A stretch of DNA of 64,000 bases from Hemibagrus wyckioides (GCF_019097595.1 NC_080715.1:30463355-30527354), one strand, 5' to 3'. Positions 11,451 to 23,242 are shown, numbered from the stretch's first letter. The notes: generated from the sequence alone by a model not told the origin. A program made the numbers and translations.

Positions 11451-12425
11451 AGTTGTTTAAATCTCATCCTAGTCAAACTCGCAGACATCCCAACCCTTTT
11501 CCGGTGATCATACTCCTCTGTGCGAGCACATGCATCACACAGTTTAATACAGCCGTTCATATTCACACACTGCTACCACCAAGACCATACATGGAAGCAT
11601 TCTATAAACTAAATCTGCAAATACAAATTGAAGTAGTTCAAGTAGTAGGATAAAGAATAAAGAAAACACATGGCAGATCCTTTTAACTTGGAAGTTGCTG
11701 CGGATTTGACAGAGTTAGGAATCAGAGTTAGGAAGCTACGATGCTGCCAAAGTAAAAGCGGTGAACGAATCTATCCTGCTGCGGTGCAGAACGAATGAGC
11801 TGCAGACATTTCAGTGCAGCTGGTGTTTCAGAGTAAAGTACTCTTTAATATTTCCCATTGAACATGCTTCTGAATGCCATAAAAGTACTATTATTTAATC
11901 ACATAAAGTCCAATACAACTTCAGGTCTCTATTTTCAAAATGAATATTACCTTCAATATCAAATGTGTTCCATTTTTTCTTAATGAAAATAGTCTTTTTT
12001 ATTCTTGCTGAGGCCATCAGGCTATGTGCAATGGAACTTTTAAGTAACAATTTGCGGATAAATAACAGAATCCATGTGAATAAAGGCAATCTGACTAGAA
12101 CAACTGGTAAGTCTAGTCAGCAAACCAATTTTGTTAAATCAATTAACTGGACTCAACATTTAACAAAAATTTAAAATTTAAAATTAATTGCAAAATATAA
12201 CTGTTCAATATTTTCCCCCACAAAAATAGCTTATTCAGCTGGTTACATTAATGGCAATAAGCTATGTAAATAAAGGTTACTAATAATATAACATGAGTAG
12301 CTCATCGCCACCTTTGTCAAAGTAGCCACTCCTGTAGTTTATGCTGCTGTAATCTGGGTTTGACCATGCATTCTCACCTGCAAGCTTAATATCACCCCCT
12401 CTTCTTGTGGTGTGATATCATGATG
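11451..12425. other. Non-coding stretch
   Basis: No gene or known repeat was identified. A small palindromic segment (ATATCACCCC ... GGTGTGATAT) lies near 12390-12420. Confidence 0.4.
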
Positions 12426-12429
12426 ACTG

Positions 12430-12760
12430 CATGGCCATAAGTATGTGGACATCTGTCTATCTGTTGTCTTTCTTCAAACAAGTTCCCATCACTAGAGCCA
12501 AAAGGGCTTGCCCCAAAACTCTTTTTGTCAGCATGACAGGGCCCAGGTACACAAAAAAAGGACTTATAAAAACATGGCTTGTCAAGGGTGGTGTGGAAGA
12601 ACTCAAATGTCCTGCACAAAGTCCTGACCTCGACCCCTCGAATGAACACATTTGGTATAGCATCAGCATCTATTGTAGCTGAATGAGCACAAATCCCTAC
12701 AGCTACAATCCAAAATCTACTGGAAAGCCTTCTCAAACTCATGCTGTATTAAATCAAAAT
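12430..12760 (+). mobile_element. Tc1-like family C, deleted copy with 5' end
   Basis: It begins with CATGGCCATAAGTATGTGGAC, the family C terminus. The rest corresponds to the C-terminal transposase region: GTGTGGAAGAACTC, CAAAGTCCTGACCTCGACCC, and GAATGAGCACAAATCCC followed by CTGGAAAGCCTTC. The same sequences occur in order at 21028-21416. Frame and 3' end are decayed. Confidence 0.7.
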
Positions 12761-12841
12761 CTGATGGAGTTTTAGACTAATGGTATTCTTAGTCTGTGAC
12801 CTAGCGAACCAATATCGATGTATTCATCAATAGAGACTTCA

Positions 12842-12895
12842 AAAGCACTTCTGTAAGTCGCTCTGGATAAGGGCATCGGCCAAATGCCATGCCAT
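12842..12895 (+). mobile_element. SINE 3' tail fragment
   Basis: The sequence TAAGTCGCTCTGGATAAGGG followed by CCAAATGCCATGCC matches the 3' end of the SINE at 25868-26050 (TAAGTTGCTCTGGGAAAGAG then CCAAATGCC). The tRNA head is missing. Confidence 0.6.
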
Positions 12896-15138
12896 TTAAT
12901 GTACATGCAAGAGTGAAAGCTGTTATAGGAGCGAAGGGAGGGTTTTGGAATAAAATGTTCAGTAACAAATCATCAGATGTCCTACTGTTGGCCATATACA
13001 TATAGTGTACTAAGTGGTATTAATGAAAAGGCTCCTATGGACAAATTTTACATCCATTTTCCAAGTAATTGAGTGCAGCTTCAAGAGCACTTTCCAGCAT
13101 CTCCAAAAACCTGTTTAATGCATTGAATTTATTTGTAAGGAAAATGAATGAGTGCATTTCGATGAATTGGCTATGACCAGGTGCTGCATGACAAAAGGAT
13201 CCCAATAAACAAGCTGTATTAAAAGATTCTCTAAATAGTTCTTTCACCAAAGTCTGAAAATTTTTTCATTATCTATGATTTTGAAAGTGAAATAAAAAAT
13301 TATTTTCTGCCAGGTTTATATGTAGCCTGAAAACCACAGACCTGGCTATCCTTTCTATAAAGCTGTGGTGTTCAATTGCACCAGTTTTTGAGACAAAACT
13401 GCTCTGAGTTTATTAGAATATGACTTTTGCACTTTTTTACCCGCATTTTTGCACACAGACGCATGGGGAGAAGTGCATTTTGTGTGTTTCCATATACTCT
13501 TGAGTATTTAGCCTGTTTTGTACACAACACCCAGGGCTTTTCATGCAAATTAAGAATAAATACAGTCGTTTTAAGAATAAACAGCTTAAATCAGACCAAA
13601 TGAGATATCAAAATCACCGTCTCTGAGCTCCATTCCACAAAGACCGCATTAGTGCATTACCTTTAAGGCAAAAATCTCGCTAATTGTTGGGGAGATATCA
13701 TAAAAGATTTAGAAGTTTATGAATCTCTCAGTAATCTCCATAGCAGGGAGATTTGCAATGAACTGACAACGTGCATGTGGTTCTTTTAAGAAATAATGAC
13801 TGTTTTGGGGTTTTTTTAATTACAGTATTTCCACAGAAATAGATCTACATAATTGACCCTGGCACTGACGCAGCCATAAAATCAATTTAGAGGTTCTTCT
13901 TCTAGGGATTATGGGTCGAGGAGGTTCATCCTCGGATTGAAAATTAAAGTGGAACTTCGGTTGCAAGTGCGAAAGTCACATTCTGACCTCTTGTAGAAGT
14001 CAAAGGATGCAGGGGCACAAAGTTAGGAATGTGTGTGAGAAGAAAGGCACTGTCTGTAATCCAAGGTGTGTGTGTGTGTGAGTGTGAGTGTGTGTGTGTA
14101 GTTCAGGTCACCACGGAACACTGCTCAGAGACATCAGGCTGACAGAGCATGCTGCCTTGGCGGTTAGTGTTTGTGCTATGTGTGTTTAATCATAACAGTC
14201 TTCCAGGAAAATGGGATTTCTACCTTCTTTTGATAAACTACTAAAAGCCAGATCAATGCTACTTTTTTTTTTTTTTTAATTGCAGATGCTCCATTAGGAT
14301 CTGTTGATGGCATTACCATTTAAATAGGGACAACTTGTTTATATCATGTTCATATTTCATTAGCTCATGAAAGATGGTTTTTTGTACACTTTGGATTCTC
14401 ATAGATATTGTTAACGATATTAACAACACAGATATATTATAACAATTACTGTAGATTAATTAACGTTCATTACCCTGCCCTATATAAAGATGAATCACGG
14501 AGAATCCATGAACACAAACTTTTTTTCCGAAACAGCTGATAGGATTGCATAAAATTGCAAACTTACTTTCTGGGAAATGCTTACTCCAATGCTTAAACCT
14601 TGAGTCTTTCAACATGTGCCTATGCATTTTAATAGGTATACTGACTAAAAAGAAGAATGTGATAATATATAGAAATGCTTTCTACAAACAAAGTTTTGAT
14701 GGCTGTAATTCTGTAGGTTTCTGTCAGTCACCTCAGTTCAGTAGTCACCCTGCAGTTCAACAGGCTCCTGCTGACTGACACTACAAAGTCAGACGATATC
14801 TAAACTCTACTGGCCTCTGTTCACTCGATTCCTCTTTAAATAAAGACTTGGTTTGAAGGTTTTTTTACAGTGGTTTTTAAAGCATTAACTGCTTGGTACT
14901 AGGTCATGTTATCTAATCTTTTCAGTCAACATTACACATCTTCAGCTAAAAGTTTGCAGGAGCCTCAGTTAAAATTATGCATAAGTGTAATTTTTTTTGT
15001 CTTAAAGTTTAAGCTTTTAGAATTTTTTATTTATTTTAGAAGCAAAACATATTTTATTTTTAGAAGTAAAAAATGGAATTGAAAAATTTAGACTGGAATT
15101 GAATAGGCGTAAATTGTGTAGTTGTATTAAACTATATG
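12896..15138. other. Non-coding stretch with a (GT)n array
   Basis: A (GT)n array with GTGAGT interruptions lies at about 14066-14099. A T run lies at about 14263-14277. No coding or transposon signal was recognised. Confidence 0.5.
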
Positions 15139-15406
15139 CACTATGTTGCCAAAAGTTTTGGGACACCCCTCCAAATCATTGAATTCAGGTGTTGTTTTTC
15201 AGGGGTTGAACTCAGCCCCTTAGTTCCAGTGAAAGGAACTCTTAATGCTTCAGCATAGCAAGACATTTTGGACAATTTCATGGTCCCATCTTTGTGGGAA
15301 CAGTTTGGGGATGACCCCTTCCTGTTCCAACATGACTGCACACCAGAGTCCTGACCTCAACCCGAGAGAACACCTTCGGGATAAATTAGAGCAGAGACTG
15401 CGAGCC
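15139..15406 (+). mobile_element. Tc1-like family B, plus-strand copy of an inverted pair
   Basis: It starts with GTTGCCAAAAGTTTTGGGAC and runs through CCAGTGAAAGGAACTCTTAA, CCTTCCTGTTCCAACATGAC and AGTCCTGACCTCAACC to GAGCAGAGACTGCGAGCC. These are C-terminal transposase sequences; the peptide around the Asp reads FQHDC in related copies. It ends abruptly at about 15406, where an inverted copy of the same family begins. Confidence 0.8.
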
Positions 15407-15780
15407 ATTCCAAAACTGAGACATCTGTCTTTACATGCAGATGAATGTAATATGGAGTTGTTCCGCTCTTTGCAGCTATAACAGCTTCAACTCATCTGGG
15501 AAGACTTTCCACAAGGTTTAGGAGTGTATTTATGGGAATTTTTTACCATTCCTCTAGAAGTGCATTTGTAAGGTCAGGCACTGATGTTGGACGAGAAGGT
15601 CTGGCTCACAGTCTCCACTCTAATTCATCCCAAAGGTGTTAGCTTTGTGCACTGGTGTGCAGTCATGTTGGAACAGGAAGGGATCATCCCCAAAGTCCCA
15701 CAAAGTTGGGAGCATGAAATTGTCTTGGTATGCTGAAGCATTAATAGTTTCTTTCACTGGAACTAAGGGGCTAAACCTTA
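15407..15780 (-). mobile_element. Tc1-like family B, minus-strand copy of an inverted pair
   Basis: Read on the minus strand this repeats the sequences of 15139-15406 and extends further to the 3' region (GCTGTTATAGCTGCAAAG and a truncated terminus at about 15408-15440). The segment 15653-15771 is the approximate reverse complement of 15217-15346, so the pair forms long foldback arms. Confidence 0.8.
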
Positions 15781-16096
15781 GCCTTAGCCTTGTATTTGGT
15801 GTTTTCGATTGCACACATTTGCAATATTCTTAATTAAATACAGTGTATTTCTTTTATTTATTGACTGATTTTTTACATGCCACACTGTCTACCATTTCTT
15901 CATATCTTTCTTTATTCTTTTTTTTGAAATCAGGGAGTCAGAGAGTCAAGGTCCACACAGGAAGCAGCTGAGGCTCAAAGCAGCAGTTTTCTGTATAATG
16001 CAATGTACCACTGCAAAGTCACAATGATCGCCTCACAACATCAAACTATTCACATGGAGCAGCTGTATGTAAGGATAAGCTGGTGTCTTGCATAAT
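15781..16096. other. Spacer, nothing recognised
   Basis: No feature was identified. Confidence 0.4.
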
Positions 16097-16099
16097 ACT

Positions 16100-16169
16100 T
16101 CTTCTCTCTCTCTCTCTATCCCCCTCCCCCATTCCCCATCTCCTTGCCCCTCCTCTCGCTTTTCCCCTA

Positions 16170-16228
<59 letters not shown>
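16100..16228 (+). repeat. Long pyrimidine tract with C runs and (CT)n
   Basis: This is about 130 bp of almost pure pyrimidine. C runs occur at 16120-16124, 16126-16130, 16134-16137, 16147-16150 and 16164-16167. They are followed by a (CT)n array at about 16175-16228. The minus strand therefore carries several closely spaced G runs. Confidence 0.9.
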
Positions 16229-16229
<1 letters not shown>

Positions 16230-16502
16230 GGATGCTGTAAAGTGTTCACATCTTACTTTGTCTCCTTTTGTTTTGTGGGATTGATTCAGAGCAGATGCTC
16301 TGTACAGATGTTTTATATTAATTTGTGAATATTTAGAATATTTATATGAAAGTCTATAAAAGGGAAGAATGCTCCTTTGATGGACAACTGCTTGATGATT
16401 ATTGTGCAGGTAGATTTTGCAGATTCAAAAGTTTATTTTTTAATTTATTTATTTTATGTTAATTTGTATGTATTTGTATTTGTATTTTATTTGTTATTAT
16501 GT

Positions 16503-16907
16503 GATCCCAAAGCAGATTTAAAGAAATATATAAAAATGTATCAATTCAGGATACAGACTTCTTTTCCAATTTAGCCCTAAAGCCAGAGGGGATAGTGACA
16601 AGAAAAGAAAAACACTCCCTGGGATGATATGAGGAAGAATCCTTGAGAGAATTTTTTTTCTAGTTTTATCATAAAGTCTATTTGATTGAACTTATAATCT
16701 GGTCACGGTTCATCAAGTGCAGTCCTTAAACCACCTCCAGGGTTTCTATGTGGTACCATTCAGAGTAATCTCATGTATCACCAGGAAGTCCATGTGGTCC
16801 ATGCTCTGCACCAGTTTCCAAAAGATGAAAGTCCAACTAGAAGTAGGGCATTGGGATGGATGGGGAAGGTTCAGAGAGCAGGAGGGGTCAGGATCACTGG
16901 TATCTCT

Positions 16908-16940
<33 letters not shown>
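16503..16940 (+). repeat. Repeat R, copy 1, ending in (GA)n
   Basis: The segment AGCCAGAGGGGATAGTGACAAG followed by CTCCCTGGGATGATATGAGG and CTTGAGAGA is the R core, shared with 24123, 25608, 30822, 35010 and (reverse) 56434 and 62095. The downstream part (GATGAAAG, GGGATGGATG, CAGAGAGCAGGAGGGG) matches the copy at 56434-56960. The copy ends in (GA)n at about 16914. The R head is truncated. Confidence 0.65.
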
Positions 16941-16947
<7 letters not shown>

Positions 16948-17011
16948 GGAGATAGATAGAATACACAATAGCCATACATAACCATCTCTCACAATGTTAT
17001 TTTACTGTCAT

Positions 17012-17058
<47 letters not shown>

Positions 17059-17097
17059 CACACTAACCATACATAACCATCTCATACTATTGTCATG

Positions 17098-17132
<35 letters not shown>
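16913..17132 (+). repeat. Three (GA)n arrays separated by a duplicated spacer
   Basis: GA arrays lie at about 16913-16944, 17022-17054 and 17100-17132. The two spacers share GAATACACA, CCATACATAACCATCTC and TGTCATGAT, so the spacer was duplicated with its flanking arrays. Confidence 0.85.
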
Positions 17133-17134
<2 letters not shown>

Positions 17135-18276
17135 TTTTTTTTAATAATTTTTTACAATGCACTCAACGTTATCAGATTGAAATGACAAATTCAAGACCAT
17201 TTTTTTCCCCTGACATGATCTCAAAAATACAATCTTTTTCAAAAACATAAACCCTGAGCCACTTTTCTATAGCTACATATCCCATAAAAAGCCATTGCAT
17301 CACAAATAAGAACAGTCACAATAAGAAGATCTAGAGGACTTTGTGTCGCTTTTTCTCCACACAATTTAACATAAATCGCTGCACATTTACATACAACACT
17401 GTTCTCATACAGACTCAGCAACTTGGCAAGATAAACCTAAGAGGATGCACAGTCACAGCAGTGACTTTATTCATGTGGAAGATTTACCCGATTTCTGTGG
17501 GAAAATCTGTGAAAGGAATCTACGCAAACTGAACAAAACTTAACACAAAGTTCAAGAAGGAAAACAGCTATAATCACAACAGAGGTTGCTTAATGTTAAT
17601 GAACTTGCGTGCACTTTGGCTTATAAACTTATTTGGCTTCTTCTCCTGTAGAGAAAGTCTCTGAATCCTGGCCGTACTGCTGCTGGCTTTGCTCCTCTAC
17701 CCACATTTTTTTTGCAAGGAAATAACTTATAAACAGCAAAAACTAGCCATCTGTCCTTTTGTTTCACCTCCTTGACTTCTTCGCGGTTCTGCATGTCTGA
17801 TATTGTTGTGCACATGTCAAGTGTTTTTCAGCGACAGGTGTGGTGCTTATATTAAAGCATGATGTGAATGTGATGAATTTAATCTGAGCTAGAAATTGTG
17901 CATTTGAGCAATGTTTAGTTACAACCAGCAACAGCATTATACAATACTTAGCCTTTACAAACTACAGTGGAAGTAATGAATTAAATTAAATTTTACATTG
18001 CTTTTCCAATTTTATTCAAATTCTCACTGTATTTCTCACATACACAATCACGCACAGTACAACACGGTGAAATACTTTTTACGGCTGTACATTTTAAAAG
18101 AAATTGAGATAAAGTCAAGATTTCGAAAGAGCATTTAAAATAGGACTGACAATAAAATAAAAAGAAAATAATCTGTTGTACAATAAGGTGGTAGACTGCA
18201 CAAGGTGAAATAATAGACAAGACAAGAAAAAAAGAATATATGGCATGTGAACACATATGTGACAGGTATGTTGGGA
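17133..18276. other. Non-coding stretch, nothing recognised
   Basis: AT-rich. Open frames are short and unrecognised. Confidence 0.4.
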
Positions 18277-18330
18277 TGTTGTAGCATAGTGGTTAAGCTA
18301 CCTACTATACAAGATAATATCAGCTAGCTC
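18277..18330 (+). mobile_element. Possible SINE head fragment
   Basis: GTTGTAGCATAGTGGTTAAG resembles the A-box region of the tRNA-derived SINEs elsewhere in the window. No B box or tail is recognisable, so the call is weak. Confidence 0.35.
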
Positions 18331-18699
18331 GCATTCCCTAACCTTAACCTCAACTCATGCACCATTTCCCTAAGCCCTGAAGACTCTCAGATCATCCTTG
18401 CTTCCATAACCACTTTCATCTCTCTAATAATAATACATTTCTCGGCACTTTCTCCAAATATCACAAAACTTTTCTATAATAATTCACCCAATCCACAGTC
18501 CTCCATTTGCCATACATCTAAAATAACAACTTCCCCAGGCATAGCTTGGTGACATATTTATGTATGTATGTATGATTTGCCTTTCAAGACTTTCCACATG
18601 GTGTCTATTCTGTCAAATTCCCCACTAAACCTAACATTTTCTCAGACTCAGAAGCACTTTAATGTCACTAAAGAGTTCTCCATCACTCACACAGCTCCA
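18331..18699. other. Non-coding stretch upstream of LINE remnant
   Basis: Contains a short TATG run near 18562-18572. Part of it could be decayed LINE sequence, but no motif is legible. Confidence 0.3.
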
Positions 18700-19120
18700 G
18701 GATCCTAACTAGTCTGGTTTCAAATCAGCACACTCGAAAGAAACTGCCCTTGTGGCAATTACCAAAGCTTTGTGCTGCTAGGTCAGCTAAACTGTCATAA
18801 AGCATGATCCATCAGGACTGTGCTTGCAGCTTTGGACACAGTTAACCATATCCTCCTCATTAGCTTTGGAATCACAGGGTTCAGAACAGCCACATGGGCT
18901 ACAAATAAATAGCCCAATTTGTCTTCAGTCTTGTCTCTACGACTGCTGTGTTCCCTTCACTGGCTTCTTGTAGCTGCCAACATTAGATTTAAAAACATGA
19001 CGACTTCCTACAAAGCCAGAAATGGGCCAACTGCTGAGACTTCCTGAGAGGTTCCCTCATCATCTCATCATCTTCTCCTTCTTTCGCTTTGCAAAGAAGT
19101 GTCTAGATAACACTTTGCAT
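18700..19120 (+). pseudogene. L2-like LINE reverse transcriptase remnant
   Basis: Translated pieces match the reverse transcriptase of jockey-superfamily LINEs (L2-like). SGFKSAHSKETALVAITKAL at about 18714 precedes the first catalytic motif. LAALDTVNH at about 18826-18855 corresponds to the catalytic motif A, where the usual Asp region is altered. LHWLLVAANIRFKNM at about 18955-19000, with a KARNGP segment, corresponds to the C-terminal end. A large internal deletion removes the central polymerase motifs. Frame changes and stops make it non-functional. Confidence 0.6.
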
Positions 19121-19686
19121 GCACTTTTTTTTCTGCTCAAACCTGCAAAAGGAACATGGAGTCTCTGTACTTCAACAAAAGTTGAACCCATCGTTTTATG
19201 CCTAGTGCTGCAAAATGTAGACCTCTAATCTGTTCATTAACCTGTATCTGATGTAATGCTATCCATGTTCTATGAAAGTGTTGAAATAATATCTGTCTGT
19301 GCTACTGTAAATGTTTAAAATGTTTCTGTGCTAATTAGCTTCCCAACATCCATTAAAACGTCCCAAAAACATCTTAGCAATGTTGTATTTGACAGATGAA
19401 TGTCATACTTGACACCTTCACTTGTAAGCCTTTACGCATGCTATATGTTTACCAAAGTATTTTTAAGGGTGTGACTGATTCTCCTATAGGTTCTTCAGAA
19501 ATGTTGATGATTGCTAGATTAAAATGTTCTATGTTGTTTGAGCTTGTTAATTCAGCAGTGGTGGCAGATACTGTTAAAGCTTTGGGTGTTTCATCGGGCT
19601 TGGGTTTCAAGGTCCAGCACCAGCAAGCTGTCGCTGTTGGGTCTCTGGGATATGTGAAGAAACACATTACACTTTAACATAGTATA
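19121..19686. other. Spacer with possible SINE remnant
   Basis: At about 19597-19650, GGGTTTCAAGGTCCAGCACC and CAAGCTGTCGCTGTTGGG resemble a decayed SINE B box and the following body. Otherwise nothing was recognised. The 93-codon frame at 19396-19677 is not like a known protein. Confidence 0.35.
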
Positions 19687-20289
19687 TACAGTGGAACCTC
19701 AGCATATGAATTTAATTCATTCTCGAGGCGAGTTCTGAAGGCAAATGTGTATTCTGAAATGAATTTTCCTATAAGAAATAATGTAAAAGCAGATAATCCA
19801 TTCCAGCCACCCAAATATATTACCAATATTACCAATACGAAGTGTATGTAAACTGTACGTCTGCTTACAAAGAACTGACCCAAGCCAAGCATTCCATGTT
19901 AAGGCTCCTCACAGGAAGTTAAAAATAGAACAGACCACCCACGCCACCAATCTGTCCACAAAAGAAATGCGTGAAAAATCACCTAGCTTTTGAACGCACG
20001 CCGAAGGCAACGTTGGTACCATGGGTTGAGTATTTCAAAACAGCTTTCGCTGACTGAAAAAAAATTCATAAACTTCTTAAACTTGCTTCAGTTGGCTTCA
20101 CTTGGCTTTCCACTGATGCAAACAAGTTTTGAACGTTTTCTGGGTGTACGCGCAACTTATCCGGCATTCGGTTCGGTTCATTCGTATGCCAAAAATGCTT
20201 TGTATTCCGATTCAAATTTCCTGCAAAATTTCAATTCTTAAGGCAAAAATTCATAAGGGAGGGCATTCACATGCCAAGGTTCAACTGTA
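19687..20289. mobile_element. 603-bp TIR element (Tc1/mariner-type MITE)
   Basis: The left end is TACAGTGGAACCTCAGCATA. The right end read on the minus strand is TACAGTTGAACCTTGGCAT, so the termini are inverted repeats beginning at TA, the target of Tc1/mariner-type transposases. The inner left sequence (GAATTTTCCTATAAGAAAT) resembles a widespread family of fish TIR elements. No transposase frame survives; the internal 83-codon frame is unrelated. This is most likely a non-autonomous element. Confidence 0.7.
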
Positions 20290-21027
20290 TGTGACAAATA
20301 AAGGCTTCTCTCTTTAGTATATTTACCATATTTTGATTAGTATAGCACAATGAGTTGAAAATACATCATTTAATACAACGTTATCATTCGGTGAGCATTG
20401 ATCGATCTTTATGTCCATCAAGTAAGACAGTCTGGAATATGAATATATGAACCGTTGAAGTCTTCAGAGCAATCTACATTTGAAAAACACTGATGTATGT
20501 TGAAACATCTCATGATTGTAGAAACTCTGACATGGCATTCCCAAGTGAACGTTTTATAGCTGAAGGAAAACACAGTATGCTGTGTGAGAGATCATACTGT
20601 AGAAGACTTATTGTTTACTACTCTTTATGGGGTTAGTATGAGGAGCATCACCTTTCACATACCCGAAAGCTTATTTGTTGAGTTGTTGAAAGCCACATCT
20701 AACATGACCATTAGCTAGTAGAGCCAAAACATTACACAGCCAGACAGATGGCTGATTGTCATTGTTTAATCAAGCTCATTAACACCAGCGATAAACAATT
20801 CATCACTATGTACAGCTAACACAATGTAAAATAACCAGTTGATTAATGTAATGGCACTGATCAACCTTTCCTTTTGTTTCTTTACATGTGAGCACAAACC
20901 CAGTCTTTAAATGACTTGTGTTTTATGTGTTTTATGTAGCTTTATAATTTTTAACTGATACACATCTTGTTTGTATTAAGAGCATGAGAAATGAGATTGA
21001 AGAAGTTGTTCTGGTAGTTTTTCTTTC
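20290..21027. other. Non-coding stretch, nothing recognised
   Basis: No coding, RNA or repeat signal was identified. Confidence 0.4.
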
Positions 21028-21416
21028 ATGTTCCAGCATGACAATGCCCCTGTGCACAAAGCCCCTGAGCTCCATGAAGACATGGTGTGGAGGTTAAGGT
21101 TGGAGTGGAAGAACTCGAGTGTCATGCACAGAGCCCTGACTCCGACTCAACCCCACTGAACACCTTTGGGATGAACTGGAACACAGACTGAACCTCAGAC
21201 CTCCTCACTCTTACAAACATCAGTTTCTGATCTCACTAATGCTCTTGTAGCTGAATGAACACAAATCCCCACAGCCACAATATCTAGTGGAAAGCCTTCC
21301 CAGAAGAGATAAGTGGGGCGTACTTTAACAGGAAAGAGGAATAAATGTGAAATAAGATATTCAACAAGCACATGTGCATGCAATATGTATGCATAGACCT
21401 TTGGCTGTATAGTGTA
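21028..21416 (+). mobile_element. Tc1-like family C, 3' half with terminus
   Basis: Ordered landmarks are TTCCAGCATGACAATGCCCC (the QHDNAP region with the second catalytic Asp), GGAGTGGAAGAACTCGAGTG, CCCCACTGAACACCTTTGGG (an altered NPxE region), and CTAGTGGAAAGCCTTCCCAG. The end is GACCTTTGGCTGTATAGTGTA at about 21397-21416. The frame is broken by insertions, for example around 21085 and 21140. Confidence 0.75.
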
Positions 21417-21534
21417 TGGACACTCATTGGAGGAAAGTCATATATGAGAGGAGACGAAAACAAGGTTCCCTTTCCATTTTTATGTGTCAAACAGTAAATG
21501 GAAAGTAATTGCAGGTAGTTTGCTTAATGGAGCA

Positions 21535-21660
21535 CTGAAGTGGGTGAATGAGTGACCTTAGCTGACTTTGAACGCAGCATAACAGCTGGTGCTAGCCAGG
21601 TCAAGTTGGGTATTGCACAAAATGGTGCAAAATGCAAAACTTTCAGTTTTTCTCACCAGG
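21535..21660 (+). mobile_element. Tc1-like family D N-terminal fragment
   Basis: GTGAATGAGTGACCTTAGCTG, TTTGAACGCAGCATAAC and GGTGCTAGCCAGG correspond to the N-terminal helix-turn-helix coding region of a common fish Tc1-like family. It is short and decayed. It may belong to the same broken copy as 22330-22480. Confidence 0.5.
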
Positions 21661-22329
21661 AAATTGGGCAGGCAAACAGACAGGTCACTGTCAGGAAACT
21701 CACTTTTTAGTTTTGGTGTAAAGAACATCTCACAATCTATCCTTAATAACTTGCATCTTGATCTCTATAATTAACACCATTTCTAGCAGTGTTCAAGATT
21801 TATTTTTTCATAATGTGTTATCCCTCTTCTCATCTCAGCAACCCCTCGTTTGTACACTGGATTATCTTCCATAGCTTTAAATTTCATGCTAATTCTGGCA
21901 TTAATAGCATCATATCATAGATCGCTAACTAACTGAACGAAATCTCTGCTGTAAGTGTGTTGTACTAAACCTGCAGTGTATTCTGTAGTCCAGTGTTTGC
22001 TGCTTCTATATTTGATTCTGATTACTATGAGAAAATAGCAAGTAAGATAAGAAGCGTTTGGGCTTTCGTTTTTAGGAGCTCTCTGTGCATCCTGAGCATT
22101 ATCTCTTCTTTATGTTTGAGTGATTGTTTTTTTCCTGCTTTAATACACCATTGTAACTGCGCTATCAGTGTCTCGCCTGCGACATCCGCGGAGCAGAGAA
22201 CCGCTACCTTCCGAGAAATAATGTAAAACACAACAGCACCAATAAATTATCACCAGAATAGCAAAGCACATCACCGATAAGCATGTGGAATGGGTTTAAG
22301 TGGAGGTTTTCTTTCTTTAAGAAAGGGCC
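21661..22329. other. Spacer between two Tc1-like pieces
   Basis: No feature was recognised. If the flanking Tc1 pieces come from one copy, part of this would be inserted DNA. Confidence 0.3.
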
Positions 22330-22480
22330 AATGAAAAATAGGCAACTATCTCCAGTAGAGCATCAAAACTGGACTATGGGGAAAAAGTTAAATGCTCAGA
22401 TGAATCCTTGGTGATGAAAAAATCCAAACATGGCAACAGGACTTGTTTTGGTGCGATCAGTAAAGCCTGGTGATGCAGGG
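22330..22480 (+). mobile_element. Tc1-like fragment with first catalytic Asp region
   Basis: CATCAAAACTGGACTATGGGG and TGCTCAGATGAATCC match the region around WSDES seen intact at 38163-38714; here it reads CSDES. Little else is aligned. Confidence 0.45.
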
Positions 22481-22489
22481 AGCAGGTTT

Positions 22490-22647
22490 TTAGGGTAAAA
22501 ATTAGGGTTTATTCAACTGAGCTTCTAAGGGTTAAGGGCCTTGCTGAAGGACCCTGTGATGGCAGCTTGGCAATCCTAGGATTTGAACTCACAACTTTCC
22601 AAACAGTAGAACAACGCCATAACCACTAAGCTACCACATTCCCTCCC
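22490..22647 (-). mobile_element. tRNA-derived SINE
   Basis: On the minus strand, GTGGTAGCTTAGTGGTTATG is an A-box region and GTGAGTTCAAATCCTAGG a B-box region. GCCAAGCTGCCATCACAGG and GGCCCTTAACCCTTAG follow. The order matches the SINEs at 9075 and 43872. Confidence 0.75.
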
Positions 22648-22873
22648 CAATGCAGGATCCTGAACTGATTGCAGTATAGCACTTCCAATTCTATCACAGC
22701 AAGCCTTTATTCAGCTTTATTTAGCATCTTGGGGAATGAGAAGGATAAAACTGTTCAATGCACACAATGATATTTTTGGGTGATACAATATTTCCTGGAT
22801 GACAGCATTTAAAAGAAGAGGACATGCTAGTAGATCATTGTACATAAGCTGTCAATGTAGTGTACGTTATATG

Positions 22874-22978
22874 GCACACACACACACACACACACACACA
22901 CTGTTTATTCATATTGGGAGCATGATCTTGTACAAACACATAACTATATCCTCCTACACACAGACACATATAGGGCAG

Positions 22979-23010
<32 letters not shown>

Positions 23011-23210
23011 GTTCGTGTGCATGCATGGCCAGTATAATATAAACCCATGGGAGCACACACACACTGTAATGATACCTTTGCATGTATACTTTATTTTCTC
23101 ATGCCCTTATACCCTTAGTGTCAGCCTCATTCTCTCTCTCTCTCTCTCTCTCTTTCACACACACAAACACACACACACACACGCACGCACACACATACAG
23201 TATACACAAT

Positions 23211-23241
<31 letters not shown>
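22874..23241. repeat. Cluster of CA, GT and CT microsatellites
   Basis: (CA)n lies at about 22874-22901, (GT)n at about 22979-23000, (CT)n then (CA)n at about 23131-23196, and (CT)n at about 23212-23241. The 149-codon plus-strand frame here is simply translated repeat. Confidence 0.85.
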
Positions 23242-23242
<1 letters not shown>

